NCBI GenBank assembly: GCA_036004445.1
Contig: DASYRL010000086.1
Coordinates: 1 to 25,325, forward strand
Direction of reading: 5' to 3'
Origin: DASXUC01 sp036004445
GTDB taxonomy: Bacteria > Sysuimicrobiota > Sysuimicrobiia > Sysuimicrobiales > Kaftiobacteriaceae
DNA: 25,325 nucleotides
The position numbers and the translations under genes were made by a program. Below are positions 1-6,139 of this stretch, piece after piece. Position 1 is the stretch's first letter; each line of letters starts with the position of its first letter. The notes beneath the pieces are model-generated. The model made no database searches, was not told the DNA's origin, and saw nothing but the letters and a program-made list of their open reading frames with translations.

Positions 1-124
<124 letters not shown>

Positions 125-177
125 CCTGGTCCCCCTAACCGGTAATAACTCTCACGTCGTGTTCTCGAGCCGACTGA

Positions 178-258
178 CAGGGAACAGGGAACGGGGAACA
201 GGGAACCGTGACAACCGTCCCCTTCGTCCGTTCCCTGCTCGCTGTTCCCGGCTCCCTG
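178..258. repeat. Short tandem-array element 1 (GGGAACA unit, inverted pair)
   Basis: Left array at 179-206 holds four tandem 7-mers of AGGGAAC/GGGGAAC. The right array at 228-258 holds the reverse-complement type (GTTCCCTG, TGTTCCCG, CTCCCTG). The two could fold into an imperfect hairpin in the tRNA-Thr to tuf leader. No coding capacity is evident. Confidence 0.75.
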
Positions 259-261
259 AAA

Positions 262-337
262 TGGAGCCCACGACCGGATTCGAACCGGTGACCTTGTCCT
301 TACCAAGGACACGCTCTGCCGCCTGAGCTACGTGGGC
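262..337 (-). tRNA. tRNA-Thr (anticodon GGT)
   Basis: A 76-nt cloverleaf reads on the minus strand. The 7-bp acceptor stem is GCCCACG/CGTGGGC, the D arm contains GCTC...GAGC, and the anticodon loop TTGGTAA gives anticodon GGT. The T arm is ACCGG-TTCGAAT-CCGGT and CCA is encoded. It lies immediately upstream of tuf in the same orientation and probably shares its promoter. Confidence 0.97.
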
Positions 338-373
338 ATGCCGCGACGAACTGCGGCCGATACTGCATCCGTA

Positions 374-402
374 ATTATAGAGGCCGCCCCGCGGGCTGAC
401 AA
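374..402 (-). promoter_or_regulatory. Sigma70-type promoter for tRNA-Thr/tuf
   Basis: On the minus strand, -35 TTGTCA (402-397; 5/6 match to TTGACA), a 17-nt spacer, then a perfect -10 TATAAT (379-374). Predicted transcription start is near 367, about 30 nt before the tRNA 5' end. Confidence 0.8.
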
Positions 403-428
403 GGCAGAAGCGCGCTGCAGCAGGAACC

Positions 429-476
429 ATGTCTATGGCGGCGAAGATGGCGAAGATGAAGAGACAAACTGGATAA
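429..476 (+). CDS. Possible 15-residue basic leader peptide (micro-ORF 1)
   Basis: ATG at 429 after a short AGGA motif opens a 15-codon frame, MSMAAKMAKMKRQTG, ending at TAA 474-476. The stop overlaps the strong Shine-Dalgarno (AAGGAGGG, 475-482) of the next micro-ORF, an arrangement that allows translational coupling. The middle contains a duplicated 9-mer GGCGAAGAT (440-457). It is methionine/lysine rich and has no hydrophobic segment. No homologue is recognised; it may be a leader peptide or chance. Confidence is low because it rests only on start, stop and spacing. Confidence 0.3.
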   Translation: MSMAAKMAKMKRQTG

Positions 477-489
477 GGAGGGACTACCC

Positions 490-561
490 GTGGACAGCTG
501 GATTTGGATCCTGCTCGCACTGGTGCTCATCTACTTCCTGTTCGTGAAGCAGGCCGCCTAG
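490..561 (+). CDS. Tiny single-pass membrane protein, 23 aa (micro-ORF 2)
   Basis: GTG at 490 is 7 nt after an almost perfect Shine-Dalgarno, AAGGAGGG (475-482). The product starts MDSWIWILLALVLIYFLF and ends VKQAA: an acidic residue, a hydrophobic helix of about 15 residues rich in W, I, L and F, and a short basic tail. This is what a minimal inner-membrane peptide with the C-terminus inside looks like. Thirty-four nucleotides later comes a second ORF of the same plan (MD-x-W-I-L-x-A-L-L-x-I-x-F-L-F), so the pair are paralogues. The function is not known. Small membrane proteins of this size often bind and modulate larger membrane complexes, but nothing here names a partner. Similarity between the pair plus two strong ribosome-binding sites make it likely to be translated. 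Confidence 0.72.
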   Translation: MDSWIWILLALVLIYFLFVKQAA

Positions 562-595
562 CCGGCCTCACCACCTGCAGGGGAGGGACTTGACG

Positions 596-664
596 TTGGA
601 CATTATCTGGATTCTCGTCGCGCTGCTCCTTATCTGGTTCCTGTTCATCCGCGGCGCGGCGTAG
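596..664 (+). CDS. Tiny single-pass membrane protein, 22 aa (micro-ORF 3, paralogue of 490-561)
   Basis: TTG at 596 lies 7 nt after GGGGAGGGA (580-588). The product starts MDIIWILVALLLIWFLF and ends IRGAA. It aligns without gaps to the 23-residue neighbour over the helix (D, W-I-L, A-L, L-I, F-L-F) and ends in a similar basic-plus-alanine tail (K-x-A-A versus R-G-A-A). An in-frame TTG at 590 is too close to the Shine-Dalgarno to be preferred. A strong intrinsic terminator follows at 696-724, so the micro-ORFs form a short transcription unit of their own. No convincing promoter was found upstream of 429. The function is unknown. Confidence 0.7.
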   Translation: MDIIWILVALLLIWFLFIRGAA

Positions 665-695
665 CCCGCGCTCCTTCTTGTGGGCTGAGAGGTTC

Positions 696-724
696 AAAAG
701 CCCCGGCTCTGCCGGGGCTTTTCT
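696..724 (+). terminator. Intrinsic terminator after the micro-ORFs
   Basis: Perfect stem AAGCCCCGGC/GCCGGGGCTT with a 3-nt loop (TCT), preceded by A's and followed by TTTTCT. It ends the micro-ORF transcript and separates it from the tRNA-Gly/Cys unit. Confidence 0.9.
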
Positions 725-741
725 ATCTGTGGCGACCTGCG

Positions 742-747
742 TATAAT
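742..747 (+). promoter_or_regulatory. -10 element for tRNA-Gly/tRNA-Cys
   Basis: Perfect TATAAT, 14 nt before the tRNA-Gly 5' end. The -35 region (about 718-724, CTTTTCT) is weak and overlaps the U-tract of the preceding terminator. Confidence 0.65.
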
Positions 748-761
748 GAGGTGTCGAGCGG

Positions 762-836
762 GCGGGAGTAGCTCAGTGGTAGAGCGTCTCCTTGCCAAGG
801 AGAAGGTCGCGGGTTCAAGTCCCGTCTCCCGCTCCA
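762..836 (+). tRNA. tRNA-Gly (anticodon GCC)
   Basis: A 75-nt cloverleaf: acceptor GCGGGAG/CTCCCGC, anticodon loop TTGCCAA giving GCC, T arm GCGGG-TTCAAGT-CCCGT, and encoded CCA. It is followed by tRNA-Cys in the same direction. Confidence 0.97.
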
Positions 837-847
837 CTGACTGCTGC

Positions 848-917
848 GAACAGGGAACTGGGAACAGGGAACAGCAACTGCTGGATTGGTTAGGGATGGA
901 CTGTTCCCTGCTCCCTG
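848..917. repeat. Short tandem-array element 2 (GGGAACA unit, inverted pair)
   Basis: Left array at 848-873 has units GAACAGG, GAACTGG, GAACAGG and GAACAG. The right array at 901-917 reads CTGTTCCCTGCTCCCTG, so a CAGGGAACAG/CTGTTCCCTG hairpin can form between tRNA-Gly and tRNA-Cys. It uses the same unit as element 1. Confidence 0.78.
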
Positions 918-921
918 ACAA

Positions 922-996
922 GGCGGCGTAGCCAAGAGGCAAGGCAGGGGTCTGCAAAACCCCCACTCCCCGGTTCGAATCCGGGCGCCGCCTCCA
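922..996 (+). tRNA. tRNA-Cys (anticodon GCA)
   Basis: A 75-nt cloverleaf: acceptor GGCGGCG/CGCCGCC, anticodon stem GGGGT/ACCCC with loop CTGCAAA giving GCA, T loop TTCGAAT, and encoded CCA. An intrinsic terminator follows at 1049-1075. Confidence 0.96.
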
Positions 997-1007
997 CCCC
1001 CTACTGC

Positions 1008-1131
1008 GGGATCGAAGGGATCAGGGGATCAAAGGGATCAAATATGCGAGGGCCCCGAACCTTTTCGGGGCCCTTGATCTATCCCACGGCACTTGATCGC
1101 CTTGTTCCCCTTGATCCCTGTGATCCCGATC
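1008..1131. repeat. Short tandem-array element 3 (GGGATCAAA unit, inverted pair around a terminator)
   Basis: Left array at 1008-1042 holds about four GGGATC-AA/A units. The right array at 1092-1131 holds their reverse complements (TTGATC, TTGATCCC, TGATCCC). A GC-rich terminator hairpin is nested between them. It lies between the convergent tRNA-Cys and tRNA-Leu genes. Confidence 0.75.
1049..1075 (+). terminator. Intrinsic terminator after tRNA-Cys
   Basis: Stem AGGGCCCCGAA/TTCGGGGCCCTT with loop CCTT. The outer bases are A/T pairs, so it could serve the convergent tRNA-Leu transcript as well. The U-tract is short. Confidence 0.75.
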
Positions 1132-1132
1132 T

Positions 1133-1220
1133 TGGTGGGCGGGGTGGGAGTTGAACCCACACGGCCTTTTCAGGCCAGAGGGTTTTAAGCCCTCAGCGTC
1201 TGCGATTCCGCCACCCGCCC
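1133..1220 (-). tRNA. tRNA-Leu (anticodon TAA)
   Basis: An 88-nt class II tRNA on the minus strand: acceptor GGGCGGG/CCCGCCC, anticodon stem GAGGG/CCCTC with loop CTTAAAA giving TAA, a long variable arm GGCCTGAAAAGGCC, T loop TTCAACT, and encoded CCA. A TACAAT hexamer (1233-1228 on the minus strand) sits very close upstream and could be its -10. Confidence 0.95.
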
Positions 1221-1254
1221 GCAGTCGATTGTACCGCAGGACGTCCGTTCGAGG

Positions 1255-1860
1255 CTATCGCGGCCGCGCGCCTTGTACGATCGTCAGGAACTCGGCCCGC
1301 GTTCGGGGATCTTCGCGGAACGTTCCTCGTGTTGCCGACGTAACGACCTTGCTGCCGGGCTTGTTGATCCCCCGAATCGTCATGCAGAGATGGGTGGCCT
1401 CGATTACGACACCGGCACCCAACGCTCCCAACCCGGCCTCGCAGAGGAAATCGGCGACCTGCGTCGTGAGCCGTTCCTGGACCTGCGGCCGGCGGGCCAG
1501 CATCTCGACGACCCGGGCCACTTTGCTCACACCGAGGATGCGCCCCTGAGGAATGTAGCCCACATGTGCGACACCAATGAAAGGCAGAAAGTGGTGCTCA
1601 CACAATGAAGCGAACGGGATGTCTTTGACGACCACCATCTCGCGATGATCCTCGTCATCGAACCCGACCTGCAACAGTTCACTGGGGTCCTCGTGAAGTC
1701 CGGCAAAGAGTTCCTCATACATCTCGGCGATCCGTTCCGGCGTGCCACGCAGGCCTTCGCGGCCGGGGTCCTCGCCGAGGGCGACGATGATTTCTCGGAA
1801 CGCCCGCTCGATCGCGGGTTTGTCGATCGCCGGCCTCCGTCCGTCAGTGAGCAGTGACAT
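1255..1860 (-). CDS. folE: GTP cyclohydrolase I (type IA)
   Basis: A 201-residue protein, the normal size for FolE. It converts GTP to 7,8-dihydroneopterin triphosphate, the first step of tetrahydrofolate synthesis, in the cytosol. Family motifs are clear: GLRGTPERIAEMYEELF (about 36-52), SLCEHHFLPFIGVAHVGYIP (85-104) and ATHLCMTIRG (155-164). Zinc ligands by family alignment are C87, H90 and C159; catalytic histidines are H89 and H157. The ATG at 1858-1860 is chosen because AGGAGG precedes it by 6 nt; an upstream in-frame start at 1884 lacks this. The gene overlaps the 3' end of folP by 17 nt, so the two folate enzymes are translationally coupled at the end of the long operon. Identification is secure. 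Confidence 0.97.
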   Translation of the reverse strand: MSLLTDGRRPAIDKPAIERAFREIIVALGEDPGREGLRGTPERIAEMYEELFAGLHEDPSELLQVGFDDEDHREMVVVKDIPFASLCEHHFLPFIGVAHVGYIPQGRILGVSKVARVVEMLARRPQVQERLTTQVADFLCEAGLGALGAGVVIEATHLCMTIRGINKPGSKVVTSATRGTFREDPRTRAEFLTIVQGARPR

Positions 1861-3040
1861 CACGGGCCTCCTCGGTGACAACACCCTCAGTTTTGTTGTG
1901 CCCCATCAGGAGCTCCGTCATCCGCACCACGCGCACCATCGGCCGCACGTCGTGCACGCGCAGCATGTTCGCTCCCTGGACCACCGCGAACGCCACCGCC
2001 GCGGCGGTCCCTTCCAGCAGCTCATCCGGCGGCAGGCCAAGCAGGTCCCGGATATAGTCTTTCCGCGATGTCGCCACGAAGATCGGGCAGCCGAAGTTGC
2101 GCAGCTCGGGAAGGCGCTGCATCAACTCGAGATCGCGCTGCGGCCGCTTGCCGAAATTCAGGCCCGGGTCGACGAAGATCCGCTCCCGCGGGACGCCGAT
2201 GGCGGCGGCGCCGGTGAGCCGCTGCCGCAGAAACGCGCCCACCCAGTCCATCATCGAGGGAACCTCGAGGTCACGGTACGGCTCTTTCGGCCGGCCGTGC
2301 AGGTGCATGATCACGACTCCGGCGTTGGAGCCGGCGATGACTTCCGCCATCCCCGGCTCACCCAGCCCGGAGATGTCATTGATGAGGACGGCGCCGGCGC
2401 CGATGGCGGCGCGTGCCACGTCCGGTTTGTAGGTGTCCACCGCGACAGGCACCGCATAGCGCGCCGAGAGGATTTCGACCAGCGGGACGACGCGGGCAAT
2501 CTCCTCGGCCGGGGACAGCCGCACGCCGGCCTGCGCGCTCTCACCGCCGATCTCGATGAGGTCGCCGCCCTGCTCGACGATCTCTTCGGCCCGCGCGAGC
2601 GCCGCGTGCCTGCCGAAGTGACGGCCGCGATCGTAGAACGAATCGGGCGTGTTATTGAGGATACCGGCAACGTAGACGCGCCGGCGAAAGTCAAAATGGT
2701 GACGGCCGAGCTGGACGGGCGGAAGCGCGTCGAGGGCCGTGGCCAGCGCAGCTTTGACCGCTCCCGCCGCGGGCTCCCGGCCCTGCTCCGCCAGCTGGTG
2801 CAGCCGCCGGAGCGTGCCGGCGAGCGTGACCTGCGGGTGGTCAAACGTCGGGGGCGACGGCGGAATGACCGCCGACGCCCACCCGCCAAGCGCGGTGAAT
2901 TCGCGGGCGGCGCCGGCCACGGCGTCGTCGGGCCCGGACAGTCGGAGGCGGAGGAAGGATTGCTGGGGGTCGAGATGCGGGAGGGGAAACGGAGAGAGCA
3001 CCCAGCCCCAACACTCGGACGGACTCCCGAGATGCATCAT
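1844..3040 (-). CDS. folP: Dihydropteroate synthase with long N-terminal extension
   Basis: A 398-residue protein. The C-terminal ~280 residues are a TIM-barrel dihydropteroate synthase, which joins p-aminobenzoate to hydroxymethyl-dihydropterin diphosphate. Motifs: AGILNNTPDSF (125-135), EIGGES (163-168), VDTYK (201-205), INDISG (220-225), VIMHLHG (243-249), VDPGLNFGK (290-298), TSRK (324-327) and RVHD (361-364). Differences from typical FolP: V to N at 130, and loop 2 reads GGESAQAG instead of the usual GGESTRPG. Residues 1-118 have no counterpart in the common ~280-residue enzyme and I do not recognise the domain. The ATG at 3040 has only a poor Shine-Dalgarno, so the start could be internal. 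It follows the ABC permeases by 31 nt and overlaps folE by 17 nt. The folate pairing supports the function. Confidence 0.9.
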   Translation of the reverse strand: MMHLGSPSECWGWVLSPFPLPHLDPQQSFLRLRLSGPDDAVAGAAREFTALGGWASAVIPPSPPTFDHPQVTLAGTLRRLHQLAEQGREPAAGAVKAALATALDALPPVQLGRHHFDFRRRVYVAGILNNTPDSFYDRGRHFGRHAALARAEEIVEQGGDLIEIGGESAQAGVRLSPAEEIARVVPLVEILSARYAVPVAVDTYKPDVARAAIGAGAVLINDISGLGEPGMAEVIAGSNAGVVIMHLHGRPKEPYRDLEVPSMMDWVGAFLRQRLTGAAAIGVPRERIFVDPGLNFGKRPQRDLELMQRLPELRNFGCPIFVATSRKDYIRDLLGLPPDELLEGTAAAVAFAVVQGANMLRVHDVRPMVRVVRMTELLMGHNKTEGVVTEEARDVTAH

Positions 3041-3071
3041 CTACCGCCATACTAACAAACCTGTAGTGGGG

Positions 3072-3881
3072 TTAGTGTTGTGCCAGCGTCCCTTCGATGC
3101 GGCACCGGCGCTCGAGACGGCCGAAGCCCCACACGCCGATTGCCACCGTCGCGACCATGAAGAGGACGGCGAGGCCGATTTCCGCCGGGAGTGGGACCAG
3201 CGGCCGCGTGCCCAACAGGGCGGCCCGCAGACCATCGTACCCGTAGGTCAGCGGGAGCAGCAGCGAGAGCACGATCAGCGGGCGGGGGAGAATGGACACC
3301 GGGTAATCCCGGCCGCTGAGCAGGCCAAGGACGTAGTTGCCGATGTCGATCAGGGTGTTCGCGTCCCGCATCCGCAGCACACTCCCCGCCATGAGAAACC
3401 CCAGACCGTACAGGCCGACGACCACCGGCAGCACAATGGTCACGGCCGGCAGCAGTCGTCCCGGAATCGAGATGCCGAACAACAGGACGGCCAGCGCGGC
3501 GAACCCCGCGGACGTCACGGTCGTGAACAGGACGCTGGCGAGGGTCCGGCCCACCAGCAGGAGCGCCGGGGGCTGGGGCGCGAGCCAGTTCGACTCCAGC
3601 ACGCCCGCGTCCATCTCGGTCTTTAACGCGAACCCCATGCCCCAGAGGACGGCCGACACGTAGCTGCTGAGGATCCAACCCACGACGACAAACGCCATGT
3701 AGTCACCGGTTCCAGTCCAGGCCGCAAACCCGACGGCGTCGGCGCCCCGAGAGAACGCGCGGCCGAGAAAGTATACCGGCGTCAGCCATGCGATGGGTTC
3801 CACCACGCGCGAGACGGCCAGGAGCGGATAACGAACCATCAACAGCAGGTCTTTTCGCGCGATCGCCAGCAGACGCCGCAT
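3072..3881 (-). CDS. ABC-2 type transporter permease (second subunit)
   Basis: A 269-residue integral membrane protein with about six hydrophobic segments (roughly residues 20-40, 62-85, 112-137, 142-168, 175-195 and 238-258). The N-terminus MRRLLAIARKDLLLMVRYP is the basic/amphipathic start typical of ABC-2 permeases. The central LESNWLAPQPPALLLVGRTL matches the region LESNWLSPAPRFAMLIGT of the permease encoded just upstream, so the two are paralogues forming a heterodimer. The ATG starts 1 nt after the stop of the upstream permease gene, so expression is tightly coupled. With the ATPase at 6132-7157 it makes a complete exporter. The substrate is unknown; folate or antibiotic export cannot be inferred from neighbours. 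Confidence 0.9.
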   Translation of the reverse strand: MRRLLAIARKDLLLMVRYPLLAVSRVVEPIAWLTPVYFLGRAFSRGADAVGFAAWTGTGDYMAFVVVGWILSSYVSAVLWGMGFALKTEMDAGVLESNWLAPQPPALLLVGRTLASVLFTTVTSAGFAALAVLLFGISIPGRLLPAVTIVLPVVVGLYGLGFLMAGSVLRMRDANTLIDIGNYVLGLLSGRDYPVSILPRPLIVLSLLLPLTYGYDGLRAALLGTRPLVPLPAEIGLAVLFMVATVAIGVWGFGRLERRCRIEGTLAQH

Positions 3882-3882
3882 C

Positions 3883-4791
3883 TCAGTGCGTCCAGACCGC
3901 GCCGGTCCGGCGCACGTGCGCGTCGACGGCCTGGAACGTCGCGTACCCGAGCGCCGCCAGCACGACGCCCGAGTAGGCCAGGAACGTGAGCTGCGGCACC
4001 AGCCGGGCCGGACCCGCCCCGTCCAGCAGCGCGGCCCGCAGACCGGTGATCGTATGCGTCAGCGGCAGCCACTCGGCGACGCGGTGCATCCATCCTGGCA
4101 GAACGGCGAGCGGAAAACTGATGCCCGCGAAAATCAGAAAGACGCCTCGCACGAAATACACGATGGCGTTCGCCTCTTTGAACCTCAGCACACCGGCGGC
4201 AAACGCCGTCCCGAGCCCGTAGATCCAGGGAATCGACAGACCAATCACCGCGACCGCTCCGGGCACGCTGGCATTGACCGGCACGCGCAGGATGACGAGC
4301 GATCCGACCACGCTGACGGCAAAGAAGACGCCGGCCTTGATCGCCTCGCCGGCGGCCGTCCCGATCAACATCGCAAATCGCGGCGCCGGCGAGAGCCAGT
4401 TCGATTCCAACGTGCCGCGGAGCTGCTCGGCGCGCAGGCTTGTCCCGAGTCCCCACAGCGTGATGTTCAGCCACATCCAGGCCGTCGCGCCGATGACGAT
4501 GAACCCGACGTAGTTCGCCGTCCCCGCCGACTGCGCGAACAGACTCAGCCCTTCACCGCGCGGACCCGCCAGCGCGCGGCTGCTGAAGAGATAGGCAAGC
4601 GGGAACAGCACCGGCCAGACCACAACTCCGAGGATCCAACTCGGATAGCGACGGATGATCAGCAGCTCTCGACGGGCGACGGCCCCCACGACCCGCGAAA
4701 TTTCGCGACTCGTGACTCGTGACTTGTGACTTGCTACAAACGGTTGAGCGGACTGTTGCGGAAGCCCTCCGCAGTCCGAGTCACGAGTCAC
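3883..4791 (-). CDS. ABC-2 type transporter permease (first subunit), repeat-derived N-terminus
   Basis: A 302-residue membrane protein. The recognisable permease begins about residue 34 (VVGAVARRELLIIRRYPSW) and has about six hydrophobic segments, with a conserved-looking LESNWLSP segment shared with the downstream paralogue. Residues 1-33 (MTRDSDCGGLPQQSAQPF, then VASHKSRVTSREISR) are translated from tandem-array element 4, whose GTGACTC units supply both the GTG start at 4791 and a GGTGA Shine-Dalgarno-like motif. A later GTG, in the VVGAVARR stretch, could be the ancestral start but has no ribosome-binding site. The coding region lies 10 nt beyond the MFS stop in the same operon. The core assignment is secure; the start is not. 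Confidence 0.87.
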   Translation of the reverse strand: MTRDSDCGGLPQQSAQPFVASHKSRVTSREISRVVGAVARRELLIIRRYPSWILGVVVWPVLFPLAYLFSSRALAGPRGEGLSLFAQSAGTANYVGFIVIGATAWMWLNITLWGLGTSLRAEQLRGTLESNWLSPAPRFAMLIGTAAGEAIKAGVFFAVSVVGSLVILRVPVNASVPGAVAVIGLSIPWIYGLGTAFAAGVLRFKEANAIVYFVRGVFLIFAGISFPLAVLPGWMHRVAEWLPLTHTITGLRAALLDGAGPARLVPQLTFLAYSGVVLAALGYATFQAVDAHVRRTGAVWTH

Positions 4792-4808
4792 AAGTCACCA
4801 GTCACTCG
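4705..4808. repeat. Short tandem-array element 4 (GTGACTC unit, inverted pair)
   Basis: Left array at 4705-4732 (CGTGACT, CGTGACT, TGTGACT). Right array at about 4774-4808 with the exact complements (GAGTCAC, GAGTCAC, AAGTCAC, CAGTCAC). The 7-nt period and the inverted pairing can form a stem around a 41-nt loop. It covers the 5' end of the permease gene and the stop codon of the MFS gene. Confidence 0.85.
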
Positions 4809-6139
4809 ACAGGTTCCGGGATCGCGCGGAGCGTGCGCACGGGTGAGAACAGCACCCACAGAAACGCGAGCAGCCCGCCGGCGGCGGTCACCGCGATGGC
4901 CGGGCGCAGGCCGAGCACTTCGCCCAGGTAGCCGCCGGCCAGCCCGCCCAACGGCATCGTGCCCCACACGATGAACCGCATCGTCGCATTCATACGGCCC
5001 TGCAGCCGCTGGGGCGTGATCGCCTGGCGCAGGCTGACCTGGTTGATGTTGTAGACGACGCCGCCGAAGCTGCCCAACACGCCGCCCGCCGCCAGCAGCA
5101 GCACCGCGGTCTGGGGCGTGGCCGCGACGACGATCACGAATCCCAGCCCGGCCACGAAGATCGACCCGATGATCGCGGGCCCAACGCCCAGGGCGCGGCC
5201 CAGCCGGCCCCCCGTCAGCGCCCCGACCAGCGCTCCCAGGCTGCCGATGGTAAACACCAGACCGATCGAGGCCGCCATCAGCCCAAGCGTGCGTGTCGCG
5301 TAGAGGATGAGAATCGAGAACAGCGCCGCGGCGAAGAAGTTGGACGTGCCCGTGGTCCCCGCGATGCTGCGCAGCAAGGGGTTTCCAAATACGACCGCCA
5401 GTCCCTCACGCGCTTCCGCCAGCATCGCGCCACGGCCGGTGCGCGCGGGCGGCTCTTCCCGGCGGCGAATCATTCCGATAAGGAAACCGGAGACGAAGAA
5501 TGAGACCGCGTCGAGGACGATCACGACCGGGGCGCTCAGCGCCTGGATGAGCACACCCGCGATCCCAGGTCCCGTAACCTGCGCGGCCGACCGGCTTACT
5601 TCCAGCTTGCTGTTTCCTTCGATCAGCTGAGTCCGCTCGACGAGCGAGGGCAGAAACGCCTGGTAGGCGACGTCGAAGAAGACCGTGAGCACGCCGACGA
5701 GGAATCCCACCGCATACAGCTGGGCCATCGTCAGCCGTCCCGCCAGCGCCGCCAGCGGAATCGTCAGCAGCACGATCCCCCGGCCGATGTCCCCCGCCAC
5801 GAGAATCGGGCGGCCCGGCAGCCGGTCCACCCACACGCCCGCGAGGAGCCCAATGAGCAGGAACGGCGCCGTCTCCACCGCCGTGAGCACGCCCATCTGC
5901 GCGGGCGTGGCGCGGAGGGTCAGCGCGGCAATCAGCGGGATGGCGAGGTTGGTGAACTGACTGCCGAAGACGGAGATCGTCTGCGCGGACCAGAGCTTGA
6001 GGAAGTCGGGGTGGCGCCACAGAGATCCCGGAACACGGGATCGCGGGATCGCGGGACCGGAAATAGTCTCTGGATCTACCGCTGCCGGGGCTCGCGCGTT
6101 CCCGCGTTCCCCCGTTCCCGCGTTGCCGTCGTTAGTCAC
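4802..6139 (-). CDS. Major facilitator superfamily exporter (MFS_3/EntS-like), repeat-derived N-terminus
   Basis: A 445-residue, 12-helix secondary transporter. Its real start is near residue 39 (SLWRHPDFLKLWSAQTISVF). It contains the MFS loop 2-3 pattern AGVWVDRLPGRPILVAGD and a long run of hydrophobic segments. The cytosolic N-terminus, residues 1-38 (MTNDGNAGTGERGNARAP ... AIPRSRVPG), is encoded by tandem-array element 5. GTG at 6139 has a good Shine-Dalgarno (GGAGA, 5 nt away), so the repeat peptide is probably translated. It overlaps the ABC ATPase stop by 8 nt, and its own TGA stop lies inside array element 4. The family resembles drug and siderophore exporters; the substrate is unknown. 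An MFS gene between an ABC ATPase and its permeases is an unusual order. Confidence 0.9.
   Translation of the reverse strand: MTNDGNAGTGERGNARAPAAVDPETISGPAIPRSRVPGSLWRHPDFLKLWSAQTISVFGSQFTNLAIPLIAALTLRATPAQMGVLTAVETAPFLLIGLLAGVWVDRLPGRPILVAGDIGRGIVLLTIPLAALAGRLTMAQLYAVGFLVGVLTVFFDVAYQAFLPSLVERTQLIEGNSKLEVSRSAAQVTGPGIAGVLIQALSAPVVIVLDAVSFFVSGFLIGMIRRREEPPARTGRGAMLAEAREGLAVVFGNPLLRSIAGTTGTSNFFAAALFSILILYATRTLGLMAASIGLVFTIGSLGALVGALTGGRLGRALGVGPAIIGSIFVAGLGFVIVVAATPQTAVLLLAAGGVLGSFGGVVYNINQVSLRQAITPQRLQGRMNATMRFIVWGTMPLGGLAGGYLGEVLGLRPAIAVTAAGGLLAFLWVLFSPVRTLRAIPEPVE
6024..6125. repeat. Short tandem-array element 5 (GGGAACGC/GGGATCGC units, inverted pair), inside the MFS 5' end
   Basis: One arm at 6024-6055 has GATCCCGG, ACGGGATC and GCGGGATC units. 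The other arm at 6094-6125 has GCGTTCCC, GCGTTCCC, CCGTTCCC and GCGTTG. It is translated as the N-terminal peptide of the MFS transporter and resembles the element inside uvrA (16464-16556). Confidence 0.78.
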
